From CAVVJA01 sp963809815 (GTDB lineage Bacteria > Actinomycetota > Actinomycetes > Mycobacteriales > Jatrophihabitantaceae), in NCBI GenBank assembly GCA_963809815.1, contig CAWELM010000015.1, positions 186,001 to 250,000 of the forward strand: a stretch of DNA of 64,000 nt, written 5' to 3'. The notes beneath the pieces were generated by a model. That model was not told the DNA's origin and did not search any database. It saw only the letters and a list, made by a program, of their open reading frames with translations. Each line of letters opens with the position of its first letter. The first letter of the stretch is position 1. Of the stretch, positions 16,945-25,973 are shown piece by piece. A program made the translations under genes and the position numbers.

Positions 16945-19761
16945 CTACGTAACCTCAGGGGTCCGCTCCGCCAGCCCGATCTGCGTGGCCCATGCCGCGA
17001 GTTGGGTTCGGTTGGCGAGTTCCAGCTTCATCAGCGCGTTCCGCACGTGCGTCTCAACCGTTCGCTCGGACAGCACGAGATGACGGGCGATGTCCCGGTT
17101 CGACCGTCCTTCGGCCACCAGTCCGACGATTTCCCGCTCGCGGACGGTCAGCGCCGCGGCTGGTTGTTGTGCCCGCCCTCTCAGCGCCTCGAGGACCGTG
17201 CGAGCACCCGCCGCGACGTAGCTCATCTGACACTGCTCGGCGGTGCGCCGGGCGCTGGTCGCGAGCCGCTTGGCGCGGCTCAGATCGCCGGCCGAGCCGC
17301 GGCGCACGAGCAGCTCGGCGCAGGCCAACTCGGTGCGCGCCTGGGGCACGACAGCGCCGATCGCCGCCTCCAGCCGCGCGGCCTCGTCGAGATGACTTAC
17401 CGCGCCGTCGATGTCGCCGGTTGCCTCGGCGAGCAGGCCCAGGAAGTAGGACGTCGATCCCCAGACGCCCGACATAGACACGAGATATCGGGTTGCATAG
17501 GGCTGGATCGCGCCGTAGCACCATCGCGCGGTCTCTGAATCGCCGACCAGCGCGGATGCGTGACCCGTCGCGAGAACAGTCGGAAGCCAGCGCACGTCTC
17601 GGGGCAGAGTCGGCAGTTGCGGCACCACTTGCTCCAGCACCGCTCGGGTCGCGGGCACATCGCCCCGTTGAGCGTGGTGCGCAGCGAAGAGTGCGAGCGT
17701 GATCGGCGGGAACCACGGGCCGATAAGCGCGGCCATCTCCTCGAGGTGTCCGTCAAGCGGGACGGGATACTCGGTGTACCTCGCAATCTCGAGGCGGAAC
17801 GCCAGCGACAACATCTGTGCGGTGGGGTCCTGGCCGCGGACGGCGAACTCGACGCCTTCCTCGGTGGCCGCGATCGCAGTCGGGAAGTCGCCCGCCATCA
17901 GCGCCAGCGCAGCGCGCAGCCGCATGAGGTGCCACCGTCCGATGAGCCAGCCCAGCCGATCGACGAGATGGGTCAGGGATCGCTCATCACGGGCGACCTC
18001 ATCCATCCGCCCGAGCTGGAGGTTGTCCTCGATGCGCCAGAGATGAGCCCAGAAGGCCACGTCGGCGCGATCGGCTCGACCGCGAGCGAGCCGGCCGGCT
18101 CGTTCCGCGATGGCGAGGCGCTCGACGATGTCATCCGGGCTGGAGAGCGCGTCATGCCGGGCGTGCAAGGCCAGCAACAGGGCATCCGGATCCTGGGTCG
18201 CTTCGGCTAGCTGAAGCGCTCGCGCGGCTGGTGCGGCCGCTTCCGCGATCCGGCCGAACTCGCTGAGCGCGATCGCTCGTTGGGCGAGCACCTGGGCGTG
18301 ATCGGCGCTGTCGTCGTCGCGGAGCAGCGCCTCGGCCCGGTCGCAGAGCATCAGGACCTCGGCGGCCACCGGGCCGCCGACACCGCGGATCACCAAGGCG
18401 GCCCGGGCGGCCAGGTCGGCCCGGCCGGTGGCTTCCGCCCGATCCATGACGGCCCGGCACGGACGCAGGGCGTCCCCGGGGCGTCCCGCTCGGTAGAGGC
18501 CCTCGGCGAGGTCGAGTTCGAGGGCGTCCCGATCCTCCGACTCCCGCCCACCGATCAAGTCCAGGCCGGTTTGCGCCCACCGAATCGCATCGTCGAAGCA
18601 GAGCGAGCGAATGGCCTCCCGCGCGGCGCTCCCGCAGGCCACCAGAGCGTGTCTGGTCGACTCCGGATCGATTACCGCGCGCAGCCGATGCCGGGCTATC
18701 TCGGCGGCGCGGCGGCCGTCGCCGGCACCGGCCAGCACATCGGCTGCGCGTTCGTGCCATCGGATGCGCGTGGCTCGGTCGAGATCCTCGTAACAGGCGA
18801 GCCGGACGAGCACGTGGGAGAACCGCAGTTTCGTGGGCAGAGCCGGGTCATCGGCGATCAGTTCGGCAAACAGCGCCTCTTCCAACGCAATCCCGAGATC
18901 GGAGACCACGTCCGAGACGACGGAGCCCAGCACCGCAACGTCGAGATCATCGCCGAGCACCGCGGCCGCACCGACGACGGTGCGGCAGTGGAGGCTCAGA
19001 TCACCGAGTCGATGCCTGACCAACCGCTGGATCCGATCCGGCACGCCAAGGTCCGCGATGGGTCGCTCGAGCTGCTCTTCGTGGTCCAGCAACCGGATCA
19101 CTTCGCGCAGGAACAACGCGTTCCCGCCGGTGTAGTGACGTAGCTCGGCCGCCCTTGCCGGATTCACCTCCGAGTCTGTACGCAGCCATTGGGCGACATC
19201 CGGCACCGCGAGGCCGGACAGAGGCAACAGGTTGGCTTGGTCGGTGTCCCCGGACATCGCATCCCGGCTCGTCCCGATCAGCAGCAAGCGGCCCTCGGGC
19301 GCGAGAGCCGCAAGATGGCTGAACAGCCGGAGGGTCTCCTCGTCGGCCCAGTGCAGGTCTTCCAGGCCCAGCACCAGACCGTCGAGGCGCGCGGCAGCGA
19401 TCAGAGCTCGCGCGACTGCGTCGCGCCGCCGGAATGCCAGCGTGGCCGCCGACTCGGCCGGCGCCGGCAAGACCTCGGTTGGATCTATCAGGTCCGCGGC
19501 GACGTTGGCCGAGCGCAACTCGGCCACAAGGTGCGACCACGGCCACAGGGCCGGCGCGTCGTCGTCCGAGGTGGCACGTCCGACCGCCGTCGGGACGCCA
19601 CGTTCCCGGGCTCGGGACAGCGCCTCGGCCAGCACCGTCGACTTTCCGATACCGGCCTCTCCGGTCACCAGGACGGTGGCACCGCGGCCCGCGAGGGCTG
19701 CCGCGAGCAGCCGCTCGATCTCGGCCAGCTCGCGGTGCCGCCCGACCAGCACGGTGTCCAC
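16945..19761 (-). CDS. Large LuxR-family (LAL/MalT-like) ATP-binding transcriptional regulator
   Basis: 938 residues from a GTG at 19761. An N-terminal AAA/STAND ATPase (Walker A VTGEAGIGKSTV near residue 35; Walker B region LVLGLEDLHWADE near residue 130) is followed by about 600 residues of TPR-like helices. The C-terminal LuxR helix-turn-helix (LTVREREIVGLVAEGRSNRDIARHL, then SERTVETHVRNALMKL) occupies residues 870-930. Such LAL regulators bind an inducer and activate catabolic or antibiotic genes. The gene is divergent from groEL; its start codon lies 19 bp from the first CIRCE, so heat-shock repression may reach it. Confidence 0.88.
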   Translation of the reverse strand: MDTVLVGRHRELAEIERLLAAALAGRGATVLVTGEAGIGKSTVLAEALSRARERGVPTAVGRATSDDDAPALWPWSHLVAELRSANVAADLIDPTEVLPAPAESAATLAFRRRDAVARALIAAARLDGLVLGLEDLHWADEETLRLFSHLAALAPEGRLLLIGTSRDAMSGDTDQANLLPLSGLAVPDVAQWLRTDSEVNPARAAELRHYTGGNALFLREVIRLLDHEEQLERPIADLGVPDRIQRLVRHRLGDLSLHCRTVVGAAAVLGDDLDVAVLGSVVSDVVSDLGIALEEALFAELIADDPALPTKLRFSHVLVRLACYEDLDRATRIRWHERAADVLAGAGDGRRAAEIARHRLRAVIDPESTRHALVACGSAAREAIRSLCFDDAIRWAQTGLDLIGGRESEDRDALELDLAEGLYRAGRPGDALRPCRAVMDRAEATGRADLAARAALVIRGVGGPVAAEVLMLCDRAEALLRDDDSADHAQVLAQRAIALSEFGRIAEAAAPAARALQLAEATQDPDALLLALHARHDALSSPDDIVERLAIAERAGRLARGRADRADVAFWAHLWRIEDNLQLGRMDEVARDERSLTHLVDRLGWLIGRWHLMRLRAALALMAGDFPTAIAATEEGVEFAVRGQDPTAQMLSLAFRLEIARYTEYPVPLDGHLEEMAALIGPWFPPITLALFAAHHAQRGDVPATRAVLEQVVPQLPTLPRDVRWLPTVLATGHASALVGDSETARWCYGAIQPYATRYLVSMSGVWGSTSYFLGLLAEATGDIDGAVSHLDEAARLEAAIGAVVPQARTELACAELLVRRGSAGDLSRAKRLATSARRTAEQCQMSYVAAGARTVLEALRGRAQQPAAALTVREREIVGLVAEGRSNRDIARHLVLSERTVETHVRNALMKLELANRTQLAAWATQIGLAERTPEVT

Positions 19762-19779
19762 GTCAGCAGTGTCCCGCTT

Positions 19780-19806
19780 CTTGCACTCTCCTTGGGTGAG
19801 TGCTAA
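19780..19806 (+). promoter_or_regulatory. CIRCE operator 1 (HrcA site) in the groEL promoter
   Basis: CTTGCACTC-N9-GAGTGCTAA matches the CIRCE consensus TTAGCACTC-N9-GAGTGCTAA with two mismatches in the left arm. The HrcA repressor binds such sites. A plausible promoter overlaps it: TTGCAC at 19781-19786, then 17 bp, then TAAACC at 19804-19809. Confidence 0.85.
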
Positions 19807-19813
19807 ACCTGAA

Positions 19814-19840
19814 TTGGCACTCGGCTAGGCTGAGTGCCAG
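19814..19840 (+). promoter_or_regulatory. CIRCE operator 2 (HrcA site) in the groEL promoter
   Basis: TTGGCACTC-N9-GAGTGCCAG is a second CIRCE-type inverted repeat, 7 bp after the first, just at or after the predicted transcription start of groEL. Paired CIRCE elements before groEL are common in actinomycetes. Confidence 0.8.
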
Positions 19841-19936
19841 CCGGTCGTGGTGAGGTGTCCCCGTGGACACCGTCCGTCGCGGGCACTGCGCGCCGGTCTA
19901 CCCCCAAGTGTTGTTCATTGAAGGGACGACAACCGT

Positions 19937-21565
19937 ATGGCCAAATTGATCGCGTTCGACGAGGACGCCCGCCGGGGCCTCGAGGGCGGGATGAACATTC
20001 TCGCCGACGCCGTCAAGGTGACGCTCGGCCCTAAGGGCCGCAACGTCGTTTTGGAGAAGAAGTGGGGCGCACCCACGATCACCAATGACGGAGTCAGCAT
20101 CGCCAAGGAGATCGAGCTCGAAGACCCCTGGGAGAAGATCGGCGCCGAGCTGGTCAAGGAAGTAGCGAAGAAGACCGACGACGTCGCAGGTGACGGGACG
20201 ACCACTGCGACGGTGCTGGCCCAGGCGCTGGTCAAGGAAGGGCTGCGCAACGTGGCGGCCGGAGCCAACCCGATGGCCCTCAAGCGCGGCATCGAGAAGG
20301 CAGTCGAGTCTGTATCCGAGGTTCTGGGCAACCAGGCGAAGGACGTGGAGACCAAGGAGCAGATCGCAGCCACCGCGTCGATCTCGGCCGCCGACAACAG
20401 CGTCGGCGAGCTCATCGCCGAGGCGATGGACAAGGTCGGCAAGGAAGGCGTCATCACCGTCGAGGAGAGCAACACCTTCGGCCTGGAGCTGGAGCTCACC
20501 GAGGGCATGCGCTTCGACAAGGGACACCTGTCGCAGTACTTCGTGACCGACGCGGAGCGTCTGGAGACGGTGCTCGACGACCCGTACCTGCTGATCCACG
20601 AAGGCAAGATCAGTAACGTCAAGGATCTGTTGCCGCTGCTGGAGAAGGTGATGCAGACCGGCAAGCCGCTTGTGATCATCGCCGAGGACGTGGAGGGCGA
20701 AGCGCTCGCCACCCTGGTCGTCAACAAGATCCGGGGCACGTTCAAGTCGGTGGCCATCAAGGCGCCCGGTTTCGGTGACCGCCGCAAGGCCATGCTCGCG
20801 GACATCGCCATCCTGACCGGCGGCGAGGTTATCAGCGACACGGTGGGCCTGAAGCTGGAGAACGCGACGCTTGACCTGCTCGGCCGGGCTCGTAAGGTCA
20901 CCACGACCAAGGACGAGACGACGATCGTCGAGGGTGCTGGCGACGCCGACCAGATCCAGGGCCGGGTCAACCAGATCCGCGCCGAGATCGAGAAGAGCGA
21001 TTCCGACTACGACCGGGAGAAGCTGCAGGAGCGGCTGGCCAAGCTCGCCGGCGGCGTCGCGGTCATCAAGGTCGGTGCGGCCACCGAGGTCGAGCTGAAG
21101 GAGCGCAAGCACCGCATCGAGGATGCGGTACGCAACGCGAAGGCGGCTGTCGAGGAGGGTCTGTTGGCCGGTGGCGGTGTGGCGCTGGCCAACGCGGCGG
21201 CGACCGCGTTCGAGAAGCTCGACCTGACCGGCGACGAAGCGACGGGTGCGAACATCGTCAAGGTCGCCCTCATCGCGCCGCTGAAGCAGATTGCGATCAA
21301 CGCCGGCCTCGAGGGCGGCGTCGTCGCCGAGAAGGTCGCGAATCTGCCGGCCGGACACGGTCTCAACGCCGAAACCGGCGAGTACGTCGACATGTTCAAG
21401 GCGGGCATTGTCGAGCCGGCGAAGGTCACCCGATCCGCGCTGCAGAACGCCGCGTCGATCGCCGCGCTGTTCCTCACCACCGAGGCCGTGGTGGCCGACA
21501 AGCCCGAGAAGGCCAGTGCCCCAGCCGGGGGCGGCGGCATGCCGGGCGGCGACATGGACTTCTGA
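19937..21565 (+). CDS. groEL: Chaperonin GroEL (60 kDa), stand-alone copy
   Basis: 542 residues, full length. Hallmarks include the ATP-binding DGVSIAKEIELEDPWEKIGAE, DDVAGDGTTTATVLAQALV and the substrate and interface regions, ending in the flexible GGGMPGGDMDF tail. The Gly-Met-rich tail is that of the essential actinobacterial GroEL2 type rather than the His-rich GroEL1. No groES precedes it. The start is an ATG with an AAGGGA site upstream. Two CIRCE operators precede and a strong terminator follows, so the gene is a single HrcA-controlled unit. Confidence 0.97.
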   Translation: MAKLIAFDEDARRGLEGGMNILADAVKVTLGPKGRNVVLEKKWGAPTITNDGVSIAKEIELEDPWEKIGAELVKEVAKKTDDVAGDGTTTATVLAQALVKEGLRNVAAGANPMALKRGIEKAVESVSEVLGNQAKDVETKEQIAATASISAADNSVGELIAEAMDKVGKEGVITVEESNTFGLELELTEGMRFDKGHLSQYFVTDAERLETVLDDPYLLIHEGKISNVKDLLPLLEKVMQTGKPLVIIAEDVEGEALATLVVNKIRGTFKSVAIKAPGFGDRRKAMLADIAILTGGEVISDTVGLKLENATLDLLGRARKVTTTKDETTIVEGAGDADQIQGRVNQIRAEIEKSDSDYDREKLQERLAKLAGGVAVIKVGAATEVELKERKHRIEDAVRNAKAAVEEGLLAGGGVALANAAATAFEKLDLTGDEATGANIVKVALIAPLKQIAINAGLEGGVVAEKVANLPAGHGLNAETGEYVDMFKAGIVEPAKVTRSALQNAASIAALFLTTEAVVADKPEKASAPAGGGGMPGGDMDF

Positions 21566-21590
21566 CCCCGGTCAGAATCCACGAAGTTCA

Positions 21591-21625
21591 AAGCTGGGGC
21601 GGGCCCGATGGGCCCGCCCCAGCTT
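21591..21625 (+). terminator. Terminator-like hairpin after groEL
   Basis: A perfect 16-bp inverted repeat (AAGCTGGGGCGGGCCC with GGGCCCGCCCCAGCTT) around a GAT loop starts 26 bases after the groEL stop. Confidence 0.88.
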
Positions 21626-21736
21626 CGCGCTTCAGCCCGCAGCCGAGATGGGCGGCCGGCAGGGACGGCGCGGCCACACCGGCCGCCTAGGCTCGGGGCA
21701 GGACGGCACCCCCGAACCGAGTTGAGGAAGGTGGCT

Positions 21737-22063
21737 ATGGCAAAGCCGGACGATGGGCCGGACGAGGACGAGCCGACGCGGCCCTCCCTTCGGGAGGCCG
21801 CGGCCGACAAGACCAGGGCCGTCACGTCCGCGACGGCAGATGTCATGCGCGACGCCTTTGACAAGGTGATCGAATCAATCGACGACGCGGCGACGCGGCA
21901 ACAGCAGAAGGCGGCGGTCAAGGAGGAAAAGGCGGCCGCCAAGCAGGAACGAAAAGCCGACGAGAAGGCGCAGAAGGCCGAGGAGAAGGCGCAGAAGGCC
22001 GAGGACAAGCACGGCCGTGCCGCTGCCGCCGGCGAAGATCGCGATCCGCCGGCCGAGGCCTGA
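21737..22063 (+). CDS. Lys/Ala/Glu-rich coiled-coil protein
   Basis: 108 residues from an ATG at 21737 preceded by GAGGAAGG. The N-terminal third is acidic and carries a predicted amphipathic helix (VTSATADVMRDAFDKVIESID). Residues 57-95 are almost entirely Lys, Ala, Glu and Gln in heptad-like order, including a perfectly duplicated EKAQKAE unit encoded by a 21-bp tandem repeat at 21962-22003. I do not recognise a family. It looks like a nucleoid- or envelope-associated low-complexity protein, but nothing fixes the role. Confidence 0.6.
   Translation: MAKPDDGPDEDEPTRPSLREAAADKTRAVTSATADVMRDAFDKVIESIDDAATRQQQKAAVKEEKAAAKQERKADEKAQKAEEKAQKAEDKHGRAAAAGEDRDPPAEA
21962..22003 (+). repeat. 21-bp tandem repeat inside the coiled-coil gene
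   Basis: Two identical 21-bp units beginning GAGAAGGCGCAGAAGGC occupy 21962-21982 and 21983-22003. The length is a multiple of three and encodes one heptad, so copy number changes would not break the frame. Confidence 0.9.
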
Positions 22064-22100
22064 CGGGCGACCCGACGACCGCTCGCGAATTGCCGGAATC

Positions 22101-23969
22101 TCAGCCCAGCTGTTGATCGACGTAGCACCACCGCCAGGCTTCACCCGGCTCGATGCTGCGCATCACCGGGTGGGTCGTCTCCTTGAAGTGGCCGGTCGCG
22201 TGCCGCCCGACGGACGAGTCACAGCATCCGACATGCCCGCAGGCGAGGCAGAGCCGGAGATGGACCCAGCGGGTGCCATCCCGGAGACACTCCTCGCAGG
22301 CCCCTGGCGTTCGCGCGACCGCGACCCGGGGCGCCGTCTTGAGATGGCTGCAGTCCCCGGTTGGTCTCGGCGGCGCGCTCAGCTCGTCATCGAGCCGTGA
22401 CTCTGCGTCGTCGATCCGGTCGAGGATGGACTCCTCGATGTCAAGGGCACTCAACGCCGACCGCAGCACCTCGTCGTCGTAGCCGCCTCGATCTCGCGCA
22501 TCCAGGATCGACGTCCGCTCCGCGTCGAGCATCTCCAACCGCAGCCGCCGGTAGGTCGCCTGCGGGGTCTCCAGCTCCTGCTGGGGTCGCCCAAGCCGCT
22601 CCCACAAGGCGTTCGAGCGTCGAGTGGACCGGTCGTTCAGCTCGGCAATGACGTCCTGCGGATCCTCCGGCGTCTTGACCCGGTCCAGTCGTTGCAGTCC
22701 CGCCTGCGCTGCCGTGTTGACCAGCGAAGCGGCCTGTAGCGCATCCTCGGCGGGGTCCGGCCCGGTGAGTCCGAGCCGCCGGATAAGCCATGGCAAGGTC
22801 GAGCCTTGCAGCAACAGGGTGCCCGCCACCACGGTGAAGGCGGCGAGCTGGAGGAGCCGCAGTTCCGGAGTACTGGCCGGGAGCAGGAACGCGGCGGCCA
22901 AAGTCACGACGCCCCGCATGCCCGCCCAGGACACCACTGTGCTGGCGTCCCATCCCCACGCGGACCGCCGCAGCCGCCGCGGGCCGTACTTGAACACCAG
23001 GACGATGCTGTTGATCCACACGAACCGAGCCGCGATAGTCGCGGCCAGGACTGCGACGCAGGTGACGACAATTTCGAGACCGGACAGGCTCGTATTCGAG
23101 ATGCCCTCAATGACCGTGCGTAGCTCCAGGCCGATCAGCAGAAACACGGCGTTCTCGAGCAGGAACGCGATTGTGCGCCAGTTGGTGTTCTCCGCGATGC
23201 GCGAGGCGGCCGTCTGCAGCTTCGGTGACTTGTGGCCGAGCAGCAGTCCGGTAACTACGACGGCCAGTACCCCGGACGCGTGTATCGCCTCGGCTGGAAT
23301 GAACGCGACCCAGGGCGCCACGAAGGACAACGTCGTGTCGAGGATCGGATCCCGAATGTGTTTGCGGATCTTCGCCAGCACTATGCCGGCCAGTAGTCCA
23401 ACTGCCACCCCACCGCCGGCTGCGAGGACGAACCGCCAACCGATCTCGATGACCGTCACCCTCCGGGTCAAGGCCGCGATTGCGACATTGAGTGCGACTA
23501 GGGCGGTGGCATCGTTGACCAGGCTCTCGCCCTCCAGGATCGAGACGATCCGCCGCGGCATCCCGACTCGCCGGGCAATGGCGCTGGCTGCGACGGCGTC
23601 GGGAGGCGCGACGACGGCACCGAGAGCGAATGCGGCCGCCAGCGAGATGGGGGCAACCCACCAGGCGACCAGTCCGACGGTCACCGTCGTAAACACGACG
23701 GCGCCGACCGACAGCAAGATGATGGCGTTCCGGTTCGCCCGGAAATCCACGAGAGAGGTCCGGATCGCGGCTGAGTAGAGGAGCGGTGGCAGCAGTCCGA
23801 ACAACACGATGTCCGGGTTGACTTCGACCCGCGGAACTCCAGGAACGAACGAGACGATGACGCCGACGATCACCAGGACGAGCGGCGGCGACAGGTTGAG
23901 GCGTTCTGCCATTCCGGCCACGACACCGACGACGATGACGAGACCGACGATCTCCAGTGCGATTTCCAC
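22101..23969 (-). CDS. CPA1-type Na+/H+ antiporter with C-terminal UBP-type zinc finger
   Basis: 622 residues. Residues 1-420 hold about twelve membrane segments of the NhaP/CPA1 antiporter family, with the ion-site signature VVAPPDAVAASAIARR near residue 145 and an ESLVNDATALVAL motif near residue 170. A cytoplasmic helical region follows (residues 430-530). The last 80 residues form a ubiquitin-protease-type zinc finger: GDCSHL, CEECL, LCLACGHVGCCD, then RHATGHFKETTHPV. This fusion occurs in other actinomycetes; the purpose of the zinc finger is unknown since ubiquitin is absent. It may sense metals or a C-terminal peptide. Confidence 0.85.
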   Translation of the reverse strand: MEIALEIVGLVIVVGVVAGMAERLNLSPPLVLVIVGVIVSFVPGVPRVEVNPDIVLFGLLPPLLYSAAIRTSLVDFRANRNAIILLSVGAVVFTTVTVGLVAWWVAPISLAAAFALGAVVAPPDAVAASAIARRVGMPRRIVSILEGESLVNDATALVALNVAIAALTRRVTVIEIGWRFVLAAGGGVAVGLLAGIVLAKIRKHIRDPILDTTLSFVAPWVAFIPAEAIHASGVLAVVVTGLLLGHKSPKLQTAASRIAENTNWRTIAFLLENAVFLLIGLELRTVIEGISNTSLSGLEIVVTCVAVLAATIAARFVWINSIVLVFKYGPRRLRRSAWGWDASTVVSWAGMRGVVTLAAAFLLPASTPELRLLQLAAFTVVAGTLLLQGSTLPWLIRRLGLTGPDPAEDALQAASLVNTAAQAGLQRLDRVKTPEDPQDVIAELNDRSTRRSNALWERLGRPQQELETPQATYRRLRLEMLDAERTSILDARDRGGYDDEVLRSALSALDIEESILDRIDDAESRLDDELSAPPRPTGDCSHLKTAPRVAVARTPGACEECLRDGTRWVHLRLCLACGHVGCCDSSVGRHATGHFKETTHPVMRSIEPGEAWRWCYVDQQLG

Positions 23970-24038
23970 TGCGTCATCTCCCGATCAGATATCCGGGCCT
24001 TCGCTAGCAACAGGATGGACTAGAAGGCGCCGCCCTGA

Positions 24039-25688
24039 TCACAGCGGGCGCAGGAGGTCGTCGGCGTCGACGATGGTGTATCCGTAGCCCTGCTCGGCGA
24101 GGAACCGCTGCCGGTGTGCGGCATAGTCAGCGTCCAGCGTGTCGCGAGCCACGACGGTGTAGAAGTGCGCCTGCCGACCGTCGTGCTTGGGGCGCAGCAC
24201 CCGGCCGAGGCGTTGAGCCTCCTCCTGGCGGGAACCGAAGGTGCCGGAGATCTGCACGGCGACCGCGGCCTCGGGAAGGTCGATCGAGAAATTGGCGACC
24301 TTGCTGACGACGAGAACACGCTGCTCGCCGCGCCGGAACTCGTCGTAAAGCCGTTCCCGCTCGCGGTTCGTGGTCGAGCCCTGGATGATCGGCGCCCCGT
24401 CCAACTCGGCAGCCACTTCGTCGAGTTGATCGAGGTAGGCGCCTATGACGAGAACCTGGTCGTCCGAGTGCTGATCGACGATCCGACGGATGACCGGCAG
24501 CTTCGTTCGTGCCGTAGCGGCGATGCGATAACGGTCCTCTGGCTCGGCGGTTGCGTACCCCATCCGTTCGGCGTCCGTGAGCGTGACCCGAACCTCTGTG
24601 CAGTCGGCGGGCGCGATCCAGCCCTGGTTCTCGATGTCCTTCCACGGTGCGTCGTATCGCTTCGGGCCGATCAGGCTGAATACGTCACCCTCGCGGCCGT
24701 CTTCCCGGATGAGGGTCGCGGTCAAGCCCAGCCGTCGACGGGATTGTAGATCGGCGGTCAGCCGGAAGATCGGCGCCGGCAGGAGATGCACCTCGTCGTA
24801 GATGATCAGGCCCCAGTCGCGGGAATCGAACAACTCGAGGTGCCGGTAATCGCCCTGACGGCGTGTGGTCATGATCTGGTACGTGGCGACCGTGACCGGT
24901 CGAATCTGCTTGCGTTCCCCGGAGTACTCACCGATCTCGGCGTCGGTGAGCGACGTGCGAGCAAGCAGTTCCCGCTTCCACTGCCGCCCCGCCACCGTGT
25001 TGGTGACCAGGATCAACGTCGTGGCCTGGGCCTCGGCCATCGCGGCCGCGCCGACAAGAGTCTTACCCGCTCCGCAGGGGAGGACGACGACACCGGAGCC
25101 ACCGGCCCAGAAGGACGCCACAGCATCGCGCTGGTAGTCGCGCAGCTGCCAGCCATCCTCGCGCAACGCGATGTCGTGCGCCTCGCCGTTGACGTAACCC
25201 GCAAGGTCTTCAGCGGGCCACCCGACCCTGAGCAGGGCCTGCTTGAGCCGTCCGCGTTCCGACGGGTGTACGAGCACCGTGTCGTCGTCGATGCGCTGCC
25301 CGAGCATGGGCGCGATCTTCTTGCTCCGGAGCACCTCTTCGAGCACGGCCCGGTCCAGCGAGAGCAGCACCAGGCCGTGGGTCGGGTGTTTGACCAGCTG
25401 GAGCCGTCCGTACCGATCCATGGTGTCGGCGACGTCCACCAGAAGTGCGTGCGGCACCGCGTACCGGCTGTATCGAACGAGCGCGTCGACGACCTGCTCG
25501 GCGTCGTGGCCAGCGGCGCGGGCGTTCCACAGCCCGAGCGGGGTCACGCGATAGGTATGGACGTGCTCAGGAGAGCGTTCGAGCTCTGCGAACGGGGCGA
25601 TGGCCGAACGCGCATCGGGCGCGAGCGGATGGTCGACCTCGAGGAGCAGCGTCTTGTCGGATTGGACAATAAGTGGGCCATCTGTCAT
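24039..25688 (-). CDS. DNA helicase XPB/ERCC3-like (superfamily 2)
   Basis: 549 residues from the ATG at 25688 (nine codons inside the open frame, where the family alignment starts). The N-terminal 160 residues are an XPB damage-recognition-like domain. Walker A is LPCGAGKTLVGA near residue 200, the Walker B box is DEVH, and the XPB-specific RED motif is in TLIREDGREGD. The C-terminal helicase domain ends with GRVLRPKHDG. Bacterial XPB unwinds DNA 3'-5' and acts with XPB-associated nuclease in some species. The gene resembles M. tuberculosis Rv0861c. Its usual partner, the helicase-associated protein, lies 2.7 kb away. Confidence 0.92.
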   Translation of the reverse strand: MTDGPLIVQSDKTLLLEVDHPLAPDARSAIAPFAELERSPEHVHTYRVTPLGLWNARAAGHDAEQVVDALVRYSRYAVPHALLVDVADTMDRYGRLQLVKHPTHGLVLLSLDRAVLEEVLRSKKIAPMLGQRIDDDTVLVHPSERGRLKQALLRVGWPAEDLAGYVNGEAHDIALREDGWQLRDYQRDAVASFWAGGSGVVVLPCGAGKTLVGAAAMAEAQATTLILVTNTVAGRQWKRELLARTSLTDAEIGEYSGERKQIRPVTVATYQIMTTRRQGDYRHLELFDSRDWGLIIYDEVHLLPAPIFRLTADLQSRRRLGLTATLIREDGREGDVFSLIGPKRYDAPWKDIENQGWIAPADCTEVRVTLTDAERMGYATAEPEDRYRIAATARTKLPVIRRIVDQHSDDQVLVIGAYLDQLDEVAAELDGAPIIQGSTTNRERERLYDEFRRGEQRVLVVSKVANFSIDLPEAAVAVQISGTFGSRQEEAQRLGRVLRPKHDGRQAHFYTVVARDTLDADYAAHRQRFLAEQGYGYTIVDADDLLRPL

Positions 25689-25973
25689 GAGCGGGCACCG
25701 ATCACGAGGACACAACAGGACCGCAGTGGTCCGCGCCCGCGGGCTAGCACGGTCACGAGGAACCGTCCTCTGCGGAGCATCGCAGGGCCCGCAGGGCCCG
25801 AACGCGGAGTGCAGGTGGGCAGCGGAGGGCGGTGACGGGCGGCAGGGTCATGAACCTTCCCGGGTCGAGGGTGACAGCTGATTCTCTCAACTTCGCGGCT
25901 GCTGGGTGATGTTCCACCCCGGCTCCATCTGGGGGTTGATTCGCTATAGGCGGAATCCGGCGAGTCTTGAGGC

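Noticed and set aside
19898..21358. A 486-codon open frame antisense to groEL
   Set aside because: It mirrors the groEL codons at high GC; its Leu/Arg/Asp-rich product has no family resemblance, and groEL itself is certain.
22624..23778. A 384-codon plus-strand frame opposite the antiporter
   Set aside because: Ser/Arg/Thr-rich shadow of the membrane-protein codons; no recognised domain.
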